Below are positions 1 through 7,916 of a stretch of 64,000 bases of DNA, piece after piece (the first letter of the stretch is position 1; the number at the start of each line of letters is the position of its first letter). Below the pieces are notes generated by a model. The model worked only from the letters and a program-made list of their open reading frames with translations. It was not told the origin of the DNA and made no database searches. This DNA is from Chitinispirillales bacterium (GTDB lineage: Bacteria; Fibrobacterota; Chitinivibrionia; Chitinivibrionales; Chitinispirillaceae), in assembly GCA_031254105.1 (NCBI GenBank), contig JAIRVB010000050.1, positions 1-64,000 of the forward strand, read 5' to 3'. Position numbers and translations under genes: made by a program.

Positions 1-977
1 AGATAATCGTCCGAACCCTTATTTACAACCACTTCACCCAGAATAAGCGGTTCTATTATTTTGCGTACACGCTCCTCTTTGAGTCTCTCCATCAAGCTGT
101 CAAAATGCGTTCCGCGAGCGAATACTATATTTTGGATTGATTGTTCAATCATGTCTCTGGTGATGGATTTTGTGTAATCTTTTTTTAAAATCTTTTCTAC
201 GATTTCCACAGCTATCGCGTTTACAAGCCAAGGCTGTCCCTGTGTCTGTTCAAAAGCGTAATCAACAGCTTGCGGTTCAAATTCCTGCCCTGTTTGCGCT
301 GTGTGCTGGCCGTAAAGCTGCGCAACTTCCGCATGTGTGAAATTTCTCAAATTAAGACTTTTCTTTACGATATTAAACGGACTTGCGCTTCCCAGCGTTG
401 CGCTATCCGGCCTGATACTCGCTTTATAGTCACGAATATTGCGCATCCCGACCAAAGCGGCAGAATGGACAAACGGTACATCGGGTCTGTTTATATAACC
501 CTCACGTAATTGTCTCAAAAAGGTGATCAGGGTTCCGTTTGACAGGCAGTCCGCTTCGTCAAAAAATAAAATTAGCGGTTTATCTAATGTTCGGCAATAA
601 CTTACAAGTGAAGTTTTCAGGACTCCGGTAAAGTTCTCGTAATTAGCATCTTTCGCGAATCCACCAGGCAAGCTGTGTTCTTCAATACAATTACCTATAT
701 TTCTAACAATTTCCGGGATTCCTTTTTCAGGATTAGTCAGCTCCTGTATCGCTTCTAACGAACAATACAAAGCATAGTAATCACCTTGTCCGTTTATTCG
801 CCTCGCAAGCTCTTTTAACAGTGTGGTCTTACCGCTTTGGCGAGCCGCGTGTATTACGAAATACTGTTCCTGATCAATTAAATCGGTCAATTCATTGCTG
901 ATACCACGCAATGGGTCAAGCATATAGTGTTTACTTGGCACACAGGGGCCGGACACGTTGAAATATAGTTTTGACAT
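1..977 (-). CDS. AAA-like ATPase, copy 1 (C-terminus beyond left edge)
   Basis: The frame is open from ATG at 977 to the window edge, about 325 codons. It aligns throughout with the complete paralogue at 2039-3613. The P-loop reads ARQSGKTT at about residue 45 and the Walker B-like stretch is FFDEADC. The start follows AAGGAGCG, as in copy 2. By analogy the missing part should hold the PD-(D/E)XK domain. Both copies follow a small homologous reading frame, so this is one of two tandem units. The cellular role is unknown; this AAA-like class is usually annotated only as ATP-binding protein. Confidence 0.8.
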   Translation of the reverse strand, partial: MSKLYFNVSGPCVPSKHYMLDPLRGISNELTDLIDQEQYFVIHAARQSGKTTLLKELARRINGQGDYYALYCSLEAIQELTNPEKGIPEIVRNIGNCIEEHSLPGGFAKDANYENFTGVLKTSLVSYCRTLDKPLILFFDEADCLSNGTLITFLRQLREGYINRPDVPFVHSAALVGMRNIRDYKASIRPDSATLGSASPFNIVKKSLNLRNFTHAEVAQLYGQHTAQTGQEFEPQAVDYAFEQTQGQPWLVNAIAVEIVEKILKKDYTKSITRDMIEQSIQNIVFARGTHFDSLMERLKEERVRKIIEPLILGEVVVNKGSDDY

Positions 978-1079
978 AAACTTACCGCTCCTTTTTCGTT
1001 TCTACTCTCACATAATATATTTTATAAACGATAAAAGGACAATGTTTTAGCTCCGCTGAAATAAACAAGTTATCCGTAC

Positions 1080-1445
1080 TCATTCTTCCGCCATAATTAA
1101 ATCATAGAGACTCGCCTTTTCTTTCTTCACCTGCCTGATTTTCTTTTCATGTCTCCCTTGTCTCTCTTTCTGCTTTTCAGCCTTGTATTTTTAACGATAA
1201 TTATCAAACCTCAACTGCTCCATGATACTGCGGTTTTCGTACCATTTATCAAAGACCGCCCTCTTCTGCGGACTACCGCTCAGAGCGCGCGCCGCCATAG
1301 CCGCGTAAACGCCTTTATCCTCCTGTAAATATTTTGACCACACCATGCGCCGCGGCTTCCCGCTTTCAACTGCACCGTCTTTTCCAAATATTCGCTTACC
1401 TGTTACATATCCGGGCAGACCGGGAACCTGAATGCCAACGCGCAT
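1080..1445 (-). pseudogene. Small partner protein of AAA unit 1, broken by an in-frame stop
   Basis: The frame opens at 1445 and reads 84 codons to a TAA at 1191-1193. The same frame then continues 36 codons to a TGA at 1080-1082, and that tail still matches the end of the intact homologue at 3696-3956 (both end SLYDLIMAE). The matching codon in the homologue is GAA, so one G-to-T change explains the stop. The tail is Lys/Glu/Gln-rich and likely helical. I do not recognise the family. It lies about 100 bp upstream of AAA copy 1 on the same strand. Confidence 0.6.
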
Positions 1446-1784
1446 AATATCCTCACCTTTTATCTCCCCGACAAGAGCGACCTGTATATCATTAATCGCG
1501 GACGTTACAGGACTTATACTGCCAGGACGGAATTTCTGTAAGCGCAGAAAGAAAGGAAAAGAAATCGTGCAAAAAAATGAGCGGGGAGAGTGGTTGTCGA
1601 GTTGGTAATCCCCTGGGCCGGCTTGTAAGGGTGAGCGATAAGGGACTTAGCGGACAAAAATAGAAAATTGTGTATGAAAGTATAAGGTTGTAGTGATCTT
1701 GTAGTGAATTGACGCTCTTACGAACATAGAATCAAGACTTGGTACTTTACCGTAACTTGTTGATTTTCAATGAGTTAAAGATGG
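1446..1784. other. Intergenic stretch of AAA unit 1
   Basis: I see no convincing gene here. The last ~30 bases before 1785 (around GTTGATTTT) resemble the bases just left of tRNA-Arg at 4155-4185, which extends the attachment-site-like similarity imperfectly beyond the 42-bp core. A 28-codon frame starting near 1576 lacks support. Confidence 0.4.
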
Positions 1785-1826
1785 TACCCCCGACAGGATT
1801 CGAACCTGTTACCCTCTGCTTAGAAG
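1785..1826 (-). repeat. Duplicated 3' part of tRNA-Arg(UCU), att-like core
   Basis: This 42-bp stretch is identical to 4186-4227, which is the discriminator base, acceptor 3' strand, T arm, variable loop and 3' half of the anticodon arm of tRNA-Arg(UCU). Identity stops abruptly at 1827, within the anticodon loop. A displaced tRNA 3' end some 2.4 kb downstream of the intact tRNA is the classic trace of site-specific integration into a tRNA gene. Confidence 0.85.
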
Positions 1827-2038
1827 ATAGTTGTTACCTCGTTAAAGTGCCTGGTAGCATTGCGTTTCATTGACTTTACGACATGGCAAGTTACTATGAA
1901 ATCACTATGTTTTCGATCAGTCAAACACAATTTTATGTAAATTCATGGTACACTCATACACAATTTTTTAAAAAGGCAGATGGTACATAGTAACACAGTC
2001 AGGTCTTATTATGGGGTCAATTCGCCCGTGCAATTACC
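1827..2038. other. Left-end non-coding stretch of AAA unit 2
   Basis: This is the AT-rich sequence between the tRNA fragment and the 3' end of the AAA-ATPase gene. No gene or terminator stands out. Confidence 0.3.
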
Positions 2039-3613
2039 TTAGCATCCCGCTACAGTTATCTCTTTGCCGTTCACGGATTCTTTTTTCAAATAAATTTTTT
2101 CTTCCCAAGCTTTCTCTGTATCACGATCAAACACAACAAGCCATCCTGTATCTGAGCCGACTTTATCCATATAACCGGATAATTGCTTCAAACCATCTGG
2201 AACGCTACTATTGTCACGCAGGATTTTAAGTTCGACTGGATATTTAAGGCCATCATAAAGAACGCACAGATCGGCTCGATCTTTGCCCAAAGCCATTTCG
2301 CGGATGACCTTGCCCCCGCCGTTTACTACTCTTTGCAAAAAAGCCTGTATAATTAAATGCGGCGCCGCTTCCTCATATTCATAGAAGTCAATTTTGTAAC
2401 GTCTTTTCCAGATTTCGCTGTTTTCGCGCCAGTACTGTTGAAAATCGTTAATCAGAAAATCCATGTCTATCTTGCCGTTTTTCATGTAGCGCGGGACAGT
2501 ATAATCAGTATGGGCGTTTTTTATTGAATTTTGAACATTCCAGTTCAATGCCCTTATTATCAACTCTGCATAAATCGGATTTGCCGGTTCAGTCTTGCTG
2601 CCGATTTCTCTTATAAGACCCAAATCTCTTGTATACAAATAATCGTCTGAACCCATATCTACGACTTCTTCACCCAGAATAAGCGGTTCTATGACTCTGC
2701 GCACCCGCCCTTCTTTGAGTCTCTCCATCAGACTGTCGAAATGAGTTCCACGAGCTAAGATTATGTTTTGGATTGCCTGTTCCAGCAGGTCTTTGGTGAT
2801 AGGTTTTGTATAGTCTTTTTTCAATATCTCTTCTATGATCTCAGTGGCTATCGCATTTACAAGCCAGGGCTGTCCCTGCGTCTGTTCAAAAGCGTAATCA
2901 ATAGCCTGCGGTTCAAAACCTTGCCCTGTTTGAGCAGTGTGTTGACCGTAAAGCTGCACTACTTCCGCATGTGTGAAATTTCTTAAATTAAGACTTTTCT
3001 TTACGATGTTAAACGGACTTGCGCTTCCAAGCGTTGCGCTATCCGGCCTGATACTTGCCTTATAATCCCGAATATTGCGCATCCCGACAAGAGCTATAGA
3101 ACTGACAAACGGTACCATTCCTCTGGAGACAAACCCGTCCCGCAGTTGTCTCAAAAAAGTAATCAATGTACCATTACTGAGGCAGTCTGCCTCATCAAAA
3201 AGTAAAATTAATGGTTTGTCAAGCGACCGGCAGTAATCCACAAGCGTAGATTTTAGCACTCCGGTAAAATCACTGTAATCGGCCTCTTTTGCGAATCCAT
3301 CAGGTAAGCGCTGTTCTTTTACGCAATTTCCGATTTTCTTTACAACAGCAGGAATTCCTACTTGGGGATCTGTCAACTCCTGTATGGCCTCTAACGAGCA
3401 ATATAGGGCATAGTAATCACCCTTAGCGTTAATGTTTCTAACTAATTCCCAAAGCAGCGTAGTCTTTCCGCTCTGACGAGCCGCGTGTATTATAAAATAC
3501 TGCCTCTGATCAATCAAATCAGTCAATTCATAGTCTATACCTCGTAATGGATCGAGCATATAGTGTTCTCCCGGCACACAGGGGCCGGATATGTTAAAAA
3601 ATAGTTTTGACAT
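2039..3613 (-). CDS. AAA-like ATPase with C-terminal PD-(D/E)XK nuclease-like domain, copy 2
   Basis: The start is taken at 3613 (MSKLFFN, 524 aa) because AAAGGAGCG sits just upstream; an in-frame ATG at 3649 lacks this and is absent from copy 1. The N-terminal ATPase has a P-loop ARQSGKTT (residues 45-52) and a Walker B-like LLFDEADC. The middle resembles the helical lid of STAND/AAA ATPases. Near residues 450-475 the pattern GKDRAD...VELKI matches a PD-(D/E)XK core. Families of this architecture are mobile and of mostly unknown function. It lies inside the tRNA-Arg repeats and is the only full-length gene there, so it may be cargo or part of the element's maintenance. Confidence 0.8.
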   Translation of the reverse strand: MSKLFFNISGPCVPGEHYMLDPLRGIDYELTDLIDQRQYFIIHAARQSGKTTLLWELVRNINAKGDYYALYCSLEAIQELTDPQVGIPAVVKKIGNCVKEQRLPDGFAKEADYSDFTGVLKSTLVDYCRSLDKPLILLFDEADCLSNGTLITFLRQLRDGFVSRGMVPFVSSIALVGMRNIRDYKASIRPDSATLGSASPFNIVKKSLNLRNFTHAEVVQLYGQHTAQTGQGFEPQAIDYAFEQTQGQPWLVNAIATEIIEEILKKDYTKPITKDLLEQAIQNIILARGTHFDSLMERLKEGRVRRVIEPLILGEEVVDMGSDDYLYTRDLGLIREIGSKTEPANPIYAELIIRALNWNVQNSIKNAHTDYTVPRYMKNGKIDMDFLINDFQQYWRENSEIWKRRYKIDFYEYEEAAPHLIIQAFLQRVVNGGGKVIREMALGKDRADLCVLYDGLKYPVELKILRDNSSVPDGLKQLSGYMDKVGSDTGWLVVFDRDTEKAWEEKIYLKKESVNGKEITVAGC

Positions 3614-3695
3614 AAATTTGCGCTCCTTTTCTGCTTTTCGCTCTTTCATAATATATTATATCAGCGATAAAAGGACAATGTTTTATCCGTACTCA

Positions 3696-3956
3696 TTATT
3701 CTGCCATAATCAAATCATAAAGACTCATTTTTTCTTTCTTCTCCTGCCGCATTTTCTTTTCCTGTTTACTTTGCCTTTCTCCCTGCTTTTTAGCCCTGTA
3801 TTCTTCAAGGTAATTATCAAACTTCAACTGTTCTATGGAACTGCGGTTTTCATACCATTTATCATAGACCGCTTTTTTCTGCGGATTACCGCTCACCGTT
3901 CGCGCCGCCATAGCCGCGTAAACGCCAGTGTCCTCCTGTAACCGTTTTGACCACAC
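3696..3956 (-). CDS. Small basic/charged protein, partner of AAA copy 2 (5'-truncated)
   Basis: 86 aa from a GTG at 3956. It is homologous to the broken gene at 1080-1445, but similarity begins only at VWSK; the ~33 N-terminal residues present in copy 1 are replaced here by unrelated sequence. The C-terminal half is Lys/Gln/Glu-rich and probably helical, ending LYDLIMAE. It is encoded about 80 bp upstream of AAA copy 2. The family is not recognised, and the gene may no longer be functional because the natural start appears lost. Confidence 0.5.
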   Translation of the reverse strand: MWSKRLQEDTGVYAAMAARTVSGNPQKKAVYDKWYENRSSIEQLKFDNYLEEYRAKKQGERQSKQEKKMRQEKKEKMSLYDLIMAE

Positions 3957-4103
3957 CGCGCGCGTAATAAGGACAGTTTACGGTCTGCTCAGAGGATGGT
4001 TTTTAAGGCAGCGTCTGAAAAGGCAGATGTTGCGGAGAAATTGGGCGTTGTCGCATTTAGCAAGCATCCGGTCACTATGTCGTCACTATAATCGGTGTTA
4101 TTT

Positions 4104-4123
4104 GGGGCTAATTGGGGCTAATT
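4104..4123. repeat. Two tandem 10-bp repeats beside tRNA-Arg
   Basis: Two perfect direct copies of GGGGCTAATT lie 63 bp from the tRNA 3' end. Short direct repeats near an attachment core can be recombinase arm sites. That role is inferred only from position. Confidence 0.4.
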
Positions 4124-4185
4124 CAGGGGGTAGCCAGTTTTAAGTAGATGTTTTCTAAGTGGTTGATTTTTAAGGGTTTAGGAAT

Positions 4186-4259
4186 TACCCCCGACAGGAT
4201 TCGAACCTGTTACCCTCTGCTTAGAAGGCAGATGCTCTATCCAAATGAGCTACGGGGGC
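4186..4259 (-). tRNA. tRNA-Arg (anticodon UCU)
   Basis: A full cloverleaf with anticodon loop CTTCTAA and T loop TTCGAAT. CCA is not encoded. Its 3' 42 bp are duplicated at 1785-1826, marking it as an integration target. Confidence 0.95.
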
Positions 4260-4312
4260 TTTTTTGTGATAGTTGGCGCGAAAGAGTTTTGTTTCTGTAA
4301 TCAAAATAACTA

Positions 4313-4386
4313 TCGGGATGGAGGGATTCGAACCCCCGACACCCTGGTCCCAAACCAGGTGCGCTACCAGACTGCGCTACATCCCG
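4313..4386 (-). tRNA. tRNA-Pro (anticodon UGG)
   Basis: A cloverleaf with a perfect 7-bp acceptor CGGGATG/CATCCCG and anticodon loop TTTGGGA. CCA is not encoded. It lies in a minus-strand cluster Ser-Pro-Arg. Confidence 0.95.
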
Positions 4387-4395
4387 GAAAGACAG

Positions 4396-4422
4396 TAAGG
4401 GCACCCCTCGCGGGTGCCCTTA
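4396..4422. repeat. Short palindrome (GGGCACCC type)
   Basis: An 11-bp perfect stem TAAGGGCACCC with a CTCGC loop, between tRNA-Ser and tRNA-Pro. It belongs to the window-wide palindrome family described in the findings. Confidence 0.75.
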
Positions 4423-4427
4423 AAAAA

Positions 4428-4512
4428 TGGCGGAGGAAGAGGGATTCGAACCCCCAAGGCCGTTAGGCCGGCGGTTTTCAAGACCGCTGAATTACCGTTA
4501 TCCTATTCCTCC
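4428..4512 (-). tRNA. tRNA-Ser (anticodon UGA)
   Basis: Class II tRNA with a long variable arm, anticodon loop CTTGAAA, acceptor GGAGGAA/TTCCTCC, G discriminator and an encoded CCA (4428-4430). Confidence 0.93.
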
Positions 4513-4765
4513 GAGAGAAACAAAATAGTAAATGAGAGGGGAAAATGCAAGTGGAAGCTGCGCCAGGATACTTTATTATGATAATGTGCCGGTAGAATCT
4601 TGACAGCTCCGAAGGGTGTCCCTCTACAGCATGCCAGTTCTCCGCTCTTCCCGCGTTATACAACAGGAATAGAAAATTGCATAATTCATTCTGAAATATA
4701 AGCTCAAACTATTGCATGGGTTACAAAAAAATCACAAAAACAGTAATCATTAAACCGTAATATAC

Positions 4766-4800
4766 TATATTGATATAGACTTCATATTCATATCAATATA
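4766..4800 (+). promoter_or_regulatory. 11-bp inverted repeat directly before the 4811 gene
   Basis: TATATTGATAT and ATATCAATATA are perfect inverted arms separated by 13 bases, ending 10 bases before the ATG. The element could be a dimeric repressor operator or an mRNA hairpin next to the ribosome-binding site. Confidence 0.5.
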
Positions 4801-4810
4801 GGAATAAAAG

Positions 4811-5614
4811 ATGCGGGAACAGGAATTGTCGTATTTAAGGGGCGAATTAAATCAATTAATTAATTTTTCCAATGAGAATTCAGGCAAAACAATAAGTCAG
4901 ATATTTCTGATGTGGGTTGGAGCGCTGGCTTTATGTGGTGCGGCTAAAGATTTTTTTGAGCTTAGCATAATTATTACGGGCGGTATAATTTTTATTTCCA
5001 ATATAGTTCTTTATTTCGGCTTTCAGAAAGACCGGTGTTTTATAGATGATATTTGTAGAATATCATCCTATATCACCATTTTTTATGAAAATAGGATCAA
5101 CAAAAACAGGGAAGATAATATTTTCTGGGAAATAACAAACTTTGAATTTGAGGTAGAGTCAGAGAAAAGCAATGGAATGAAAAAACATAGGTTTAGTTGG
5201 AGTTTGAAGATGCGCGAGTATAAAATAATGGCTTTTTTAACGGCTGGCTTGATATTAATTTGGTCTTACTGTTTCTTTACAATGGTTGAAGTGCAGAGTA
5301 TGGATAAATTAGCAATGTTTGCTTTTTATGCTCTTGGTGTTACCCCTTTTTGCTTTTCAATATTTCTGATATGTTGGATATTAAAAAATGAAACATTAAG
5401 CTATAAAAAGATTAAAAAAAAGTGGCTGTATAAGTATTTGGAATATGCAATAGATAATGGGTATTATACTAATAAAAAGGAGATTGAAAACTCTTTTGGT
5501 GAAGTCTTTTTTAGCTTTATAGTGGACGATAAACTACGCGAAAAATTAGATTCACTGAGCAGCAAGATGCTTAATTCCGGCACAGCGCAAGAGATGCGGG
5601 CTAATTTTACCTGA
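4811..5614 (+). CDS. Four-TM membrane protein of unknown function
   Basis: 267 aa with GGAATAAAAG ahead of the ATG. Two hydrophobic segments lie at about 30-72, and a second pair at about 137-187. A charged ~65-residue loop separates the pairs, and a ~75-residue Lys/Glu-rich cytoplasmic-type tail follows. I recognise no family. Base composition is clearly more AT-rich than the housekeeping genes, which suggests acquisition. An inverted repeat immediately upstream hints at individual regulation. Confidence 0.6.
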   Translation: MREQELSYLRGELNQLINFSNENSGKTISQIFLMWVGALALCGAAKDFFELSIIITGGIIFISNIVLYFGFQKDRCFIDDICRISSYITIFYENRINKNREDNIFWEITNFEFEVESEKSNGMKKHRFSWSLKMREYKIMAFLTAGLILIWSYCFFTMVEVQSMDKLAMFAFYALGVTPFCFSIFLICWILKNETLSYKKIKKKWLYKYLEYAIDNGYYTNKKEIENSFGEVFFSFIVDDKLREKLDSLSSKMLNSGTAQEMRANFT

Positions 5615-5677
5615 GATGGCAGCCATCAAAAGCTCTTACGGTATGCAGCCCGATGTATGGAAATTCTATACGGGATA

Positions 5678-5706
5678 TTGATAGTTTTATAAGAATTAAA
5701 TATTTT
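5678..5706 (+). promoter_or_regulatory. Sigma-70-type promoter for the FISUMP lipoprotein
   Basis: TTGATA, a 17-bp spacer, then TATTTT, about 50 bp before the 5755 start. Confidence 0.5.
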
Positions 5707-5754
5707 ATACTTTCGTGTTAGATGTAGAGTATTTCTCTTAAAGGAGCGGTTGTT

Positions 5755-6990
5755 ATGAAGCCTGTTGTCAAGATTGCGGTTTTTACGAAAATTGTGACAT
5801 TAGCGTTGTTGTTGACAAGCAGCGTTACAGTATCGAATTGCGGCGGCTCTGCGTCGCAAACGTCAGTTTCGCCGCAAACTCAAACCATACAGAAGACTGT
5901 CCCCGTAACTTCGTCCGCTCCTGCCGTGGTACATCAGGATCAACTTGATTTGACATTACAGGATGCTTCAACATATTTCAATACGAAAATACCCGAAGGT
6001 ACAAAGCTCGCGGTTATCGCCATAAAGTCCGATTATCCCGCTCTCTCGGAGTATATAATTGATGGAATGTTAGAGAACTTGGTCAATACCAGTAAATTTA
6101 CCGTAGTCGACCGCCAACAGCTTGAAACTATACGGGAGGAACTGAAATTCCAAATGTCCGGCGAAGTTGACGATAACTCGGTACAGGCGATCGGACGGCT
6201 GACAGGAGCGCAATCTATTGTCCTTGGCTCTGCAGCTCCTATTGGGGATACGTGGCGTATCTCAATACGGGCGCTTACAGTCAAAAACGCCGAAATGATA
6301 GGAATATTTAATAAGAATATTCCCAACGCGGGAATTATCGCGAAGTTTAATTTGATGCCTAAGAATCAGGCGGCGGTTTTCGCAAGTGTACCACCTGTCA
6401 TAACATCATCTCAGCAGGAGGCAAAAGTTGTAACTCCATCAGGTTCTTCACACGTGTCAAGTAATGGTTCAGACGGCGGCGTTTCAGGCAATACCATGAC
6501 AGACCCCAGAGACGGCAGGAAGTACAGGGTTGTTAAAATTGGTGATAAGGTATGGATGGCGGAGAATCTAAATTATGATACCGGCAACAAATGGTGTTAC
6601 GAAAATAAAGAGTCCAATTGTGAAAAGTATGGCAGTCTTTATAGTTGGAGTACCGCAATGCTTGCCTGTCCTAAAGGATGGCATTTGCCGACTCGTCAGG
6701 AATGGAATGATTTGGTTAAAGATGCGGGCGGCAATCTTGCGGGGGTACAGCTTAAGGCGAAGAGGCCTGGTTGGGATGGTATGGACATTCATGGTTTCTC
6801 GGCTTTGCCTGGCGCCTACCGCAACACCGATGGCACGTTCCACTACGTTGGCGGCCGCGGCTACTGGTGGTCGGCGTCGGAGGGCGGCAGCGGTGCGTAC
6901 TACCGGCACATGGATTCGGGCTCCGAGAATGTGGGTGAGTACACCGACAGCAAGGGCTACGGTTTCTCCCTAAGGTGTGCGCAGGACTGA
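5755..6990 (+). CDS. FISUMP-domain lipoprotein with CsgG/LpoB-like domain
   Basis: 411 aa; AAAGGAGCGG precedes the ATG. The signal peptide ends in a lipobox-like SVTVSNC, with Cys29 as the likely lipidated residue. Residues ~70-205 resemble the CsgG/LpoB-type alpha/beta fold (EGTKLAVIAI; FTVVDRQQLE; LTGAQSIVLG). After a Ser-rich linker, residues ~245-410 form a FISUMP domain (VWMAENLNYD, CPKGWHLPT, GFSALPGAYR, YWWSASE, GYGFSLRC). An outer-membrane or surface location is expected. The last ~210 bp are strikingly GC-rich relative to the rest of the gene (see findings). Confidence 0.85.
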   Translation: MKPVVKIAVFTKIVTLALLLTSSVTVSNCGGSASQTSVSPQTQTIQKTVPVTSSAPAVVHQDQLDLTLQDASTYFNTKIPEGTKLAVIAIKSDYPALSEYIIDGMLENLVNTSKFTVVDRQQLETIREELKFQMSGEVDDNSVQAIGRLTGAQSIVLGSAAPIGDTWRISIRALTVKNAEMIGIFNKNIPNAGIIAKFNLMPKNQAAVFASVPPVITSSQQEAKVVTPSGSSHVSSNGSDGGVSGNTMTDPRDGRKYRVVKIGDKVWMAENLNYDTGNKWCYENKESNCEKYGSLYSWSTAMLACPKGWHLPTRQEWNDLVKDAGGNLAGVQLKAKRPGWDGMDIHGFSALPGAYRNTDGTFHYVGGRGYWWSASEGGSGAYYRHMDSGSENVGEYTDSKGYGFSLRCAQD

Positions 6991-7026
6991 AGCGGTAAAA
7001 ACATAGCGAAGCAATGTTTACCCCGC

Positions 7027-7066
7027 CGCCTCAAGCCGCGTGTTTTTCCGGCATGAGGCGTTTCTG
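7027..7066 (+). terminator. Intrinsic terminator after the FISUMP gene
   Basis: The stem CGCCTCA/TGAGGCG is followed by a short T-rich run (TTTCTGT), 37 bp after the stop codon. Confidence 0.5.
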
Positions 7067-7218
7067 TACCGCAAAGAATGTTTGGAATTGCTTTTGTTTT
7101 TATCACTGCCGTAAGGCGTCCGCGCTGAATTAATTTTCTGTACGGGCGGAATTCCGCAATACCAACATACTCCCAATATTATATTGCTTACTGACGAAAT
7201 AAATGATTAGAAACAACA

Positions 7219-7620
7219 ATGACTCAAGACGAAAAATATCAATATTGGTTTGACTGCGCGAAGTACGATTTAGATACGGCAGAAGCGGTGTTTTCTTCCG
7301 CAGATGGCTCTATGTTGTATTTATGTGTCAGCAGGCAATGGAAAAACTGGTAAAAGGTCTTTACAATTATTACATAGGCGATGATGTTCCGAGAATACAT
7401 AATATTGTGAATCTTATGGAGAGCGCTTGTGGATAAATTACCGGAAAAAATATCTGATGACAGGTACAAATTGTTAGCGGACCTTTCCTCTTACTATGTC
7501 GCCAACCGCTACCCTAAGTTTATATCAAAAGTTGGTGCGGGTATTGATAAAATAGTAGCAAGTAATATTCTGATAGACTCAAAGGAGCTGTTTATATGGC
7601 TTACGGGTTTGAAAAAGTAA
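7219..7620 (+). pseudogene. HEPN-domain protein, frameshifted
   Basis: The protein can be read only by switching frames twice. Frame 1 gives MTQDEKYQYWFDCAKYDLDT up to about 7306. The next frame gives RWLYVVFMCQQAMEKL and LYNYYIGDD to about 7424. Frame 1 then resumes with DKLPEKISDDRYKLL to 7620. The assembled product has the look of a HEPN domain (the CQQAMEKL helix is typical). Two compensating indels, or read errors, disrupt it. It precedes and overlaps an intact MNT nucleotidyltransferase by 25 bp, the standard HEPN/MNT gene order. Confidence 0.75.
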
Positions 7621-7916
7621 AAAATGAGGCTATAAGATACGCGGATGAGGCAAAAAGAAAATTATCCGCAAAAAAAGTTTATTTATACGGCTCCTATGCT
7701 AAGGGAACAGCCGGTAAGGGAAGCGATGTAGATATCTGTTTTTTTTTTGATAACATTGACGGAGGACAGTCACAGATTGAGATAATATCAAAACTAATTA
7801 TGCTCGGAACAAAATACGACGCGTTTTTCGAACCTAACGCGATGCCCACTTCAGAATTGTACAATGATAACCCTTTTGTAAAAGAAATTGTACAAACCGG
7901 AGTCGAATTGATATAA
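7596..7916 (+). CDS. MNT-type nucleotidyltransferase (HEPN/MNT antitoxin)
   Basis: 106 aa; AAAGGAGC lies 9 bases before the ATG. The polymerase-beta-type signature is GSYAKGTAGKGSDVDI at residues 32-47; Asp44 and Asp46 are the expected metal ligands. In HEPN/MNT systems this small enzyme neutralises the HEPN RNase, for Shewanella-type pairs by AMPylation. Here the antitoxin is intact while its partner is frameshifted, so the pair is probably inactive. Confidence 0.85.
   Translation: MAYGFEKVKNEAIRYADEAKRKLSAKKVYLYGSYAKGTAGKGSDVDICFFFDNIDGGQSQIEIISKLIMLGTKYDAFFEPNAMPTSELYNDNPFVKEIVQTGVELI

Larger units (their letters stand above)
1785..4227 (-). mobile_element. Putative tRNA-Arg-integrated element (AAA unit 2)
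   Basis: The segment is bounded by 42-bp direct repeats: the tRNA-Arg 3' fragment at 1785-1826 and the tRNA itself at 4186-4227. Its cargo is one complete AAA-like ATPase/PD-(D/E)XK gene and a 5'-truncated small gene. No intact integrase is visible. A plus-strand frame at 3963-4091 ending beside the tRNA could be an integrase C-terminal remnant, but that is weak. A homologous unit lies immediately left (1-1784), so two insertions or a tandem duplication stacked at one tRNA are implied. Confidence 0.6.

Noticed and set aside
1577-1663. 28-codon frame in the unit 1 spacer as an integrase end
   Set aside because: Too short and without recognisable recombinase residues.
6568-6973. Open frames on both strands within the GC-rich end of the FISUMP gene
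   Set aside because: They are by-products of high GC in an overlapping frame; only the FISUMP frame has domain sense and a ribosome-binding site.
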